A stretch of DNA of 6,248 bases from Lachnospiraceae bacterium UBA4711 (GTDB lineage: Bacteria; Bacillota; Clostridia; Lachnospirales; Lachnospiraceae). The notes under the pieces are model-generated. The model did not search any database. It saw only the letters and a list, made by a program, of their open reading frames with translations, and was not told where the DNA came from. Below, piece by piece: positions 6,036-6,248 of the stretch. Location of the stretch: the NCBI GenBank assembly GCA_002404515.1, contig DHJV01000018.1, positions 1 to 6,248 on the forward strand. The letters run 5' to 3'. The position numbers were made by a program, and so were the translations under genes. Every line of letters starts with the position of its first letter. Position 1 is the stretch's first letter.

Positions 6036-6248
6036 TTATCTTACAATCAATGACTTACCTGTCATCTCTGCTGGCTGTGGAAGTCCCATGATCTCAAGTA
6101 ATGTTGGAGCGATGTCTGCCAGGCAGCCGCCCTCACGGAGCTTTACGCTGTCATCATAATTCACAAGTACAAATGGAACCGGGTTGGTTGTATGCGCTGT
6201 ATGAGGTGCCTTTGTCTTGTAGTCGATCATCTGCTCTGCATTTCCGTG
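6036..6248 (-). CDS. gpmI: 2,3-bisphosphoglycerate-independent phosphoglycerate mutase, C-terminal 70 residues
   Basis: Cytoplasmic manganese-dependent enzyme interconverting 3- and 2-phosphoglycerate, the step before enolase. Only the C-terminus is in the window; the frame stays open through the right edge and begins there with HGNAEQMID. It continues with PHTAHTTNPVPFVLV and ends LREGGCLADIAPTLLEIMGLPQPAEMTGKSLIVR. The edge His belongs to the family DHGNAE motif and the HTAHT segment carries another metal-binding His, so the metal site is intact as far as visible. An internal ATG at 6230 is not the start. The family is usually about 510 residues, so more than 400 lie outside. Its normal clostridial partner eno is displaced by about 2.9 kb, behind mscL-xpt-pbuX. 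Confidence 0.96.
   Translation of the reverse strand, partial: HGNAEQMIDYKTKAPHTAHTTNPVPFVLVNYDDSVKLREGGCLADIAPTLLEIMGLPQPAEMTGKSLIVR

Overview
The window is a stretch of chromosome from a Gram-positive anaerobe, most likely a Clostridia member of the Lachnospiraceae type. Evidence: gpmI, eno, secG and rnr occur in the order seen in clostridial glycolysis/export/RNA-decay clusters; strong AGGAGG-type ribosome binding sites and GTG/TTG starts are used; and MscL carries a C-terminal CxxC...CxxC tail. The species cannot be named from this sequence. Every gene supported here lies on the minus strand, so transcription runs from high to low coordinates.

In transcription order: the last 70 codons of gpmI (phosphoglycerate mutase, cut by the right edge); mscL (mechanosensitive channel with a zinc-ribbon tail); a gap of about 290 bp almost wholly filled by a 259-bp imperfect palindrome; the coupled pair xpt-pbuX (xanthine phosphoribosyltransferase and an NCS2 purine permease) with a hairpin terminator; eno (enolase); secG (Sec translocon subunit) behind its own probable extended -10 promoter; an intrinsic-terminator-like hairpin; and rnr (RNase R), of which the first 485 codons are present before the left edge.

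Functionally there are three units. GpmI and Eno catalyse consecutive steps of lower glycolysis (3-phosphoglycerate to 2-phosphoglycerate to phosphoenolpyruvate). Xpt and PbuX form a purine salvage unit that imports xanthine and converts it to XMP. SecG and RNase R are housekeeping. MscL is an osmotic safety valve. The mscL-xpt-pbuX block separates gpmI from eno, which are usually adjacent in clostridia, so it looks inserted.

The least explained sequence is the palindrome at 5263-5521. Its arms match over most of their length, it ends in perfect 11-bp inverted repeats, and it occupies the place where a purine riboswitch would be expected upstream of xpt. It could be a MITE-like element or the gene for a rod-shaped RNA. 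The remaining genes are conventional; I see no CRISPR array, tRNA, rRNA or complete insertion sequence.
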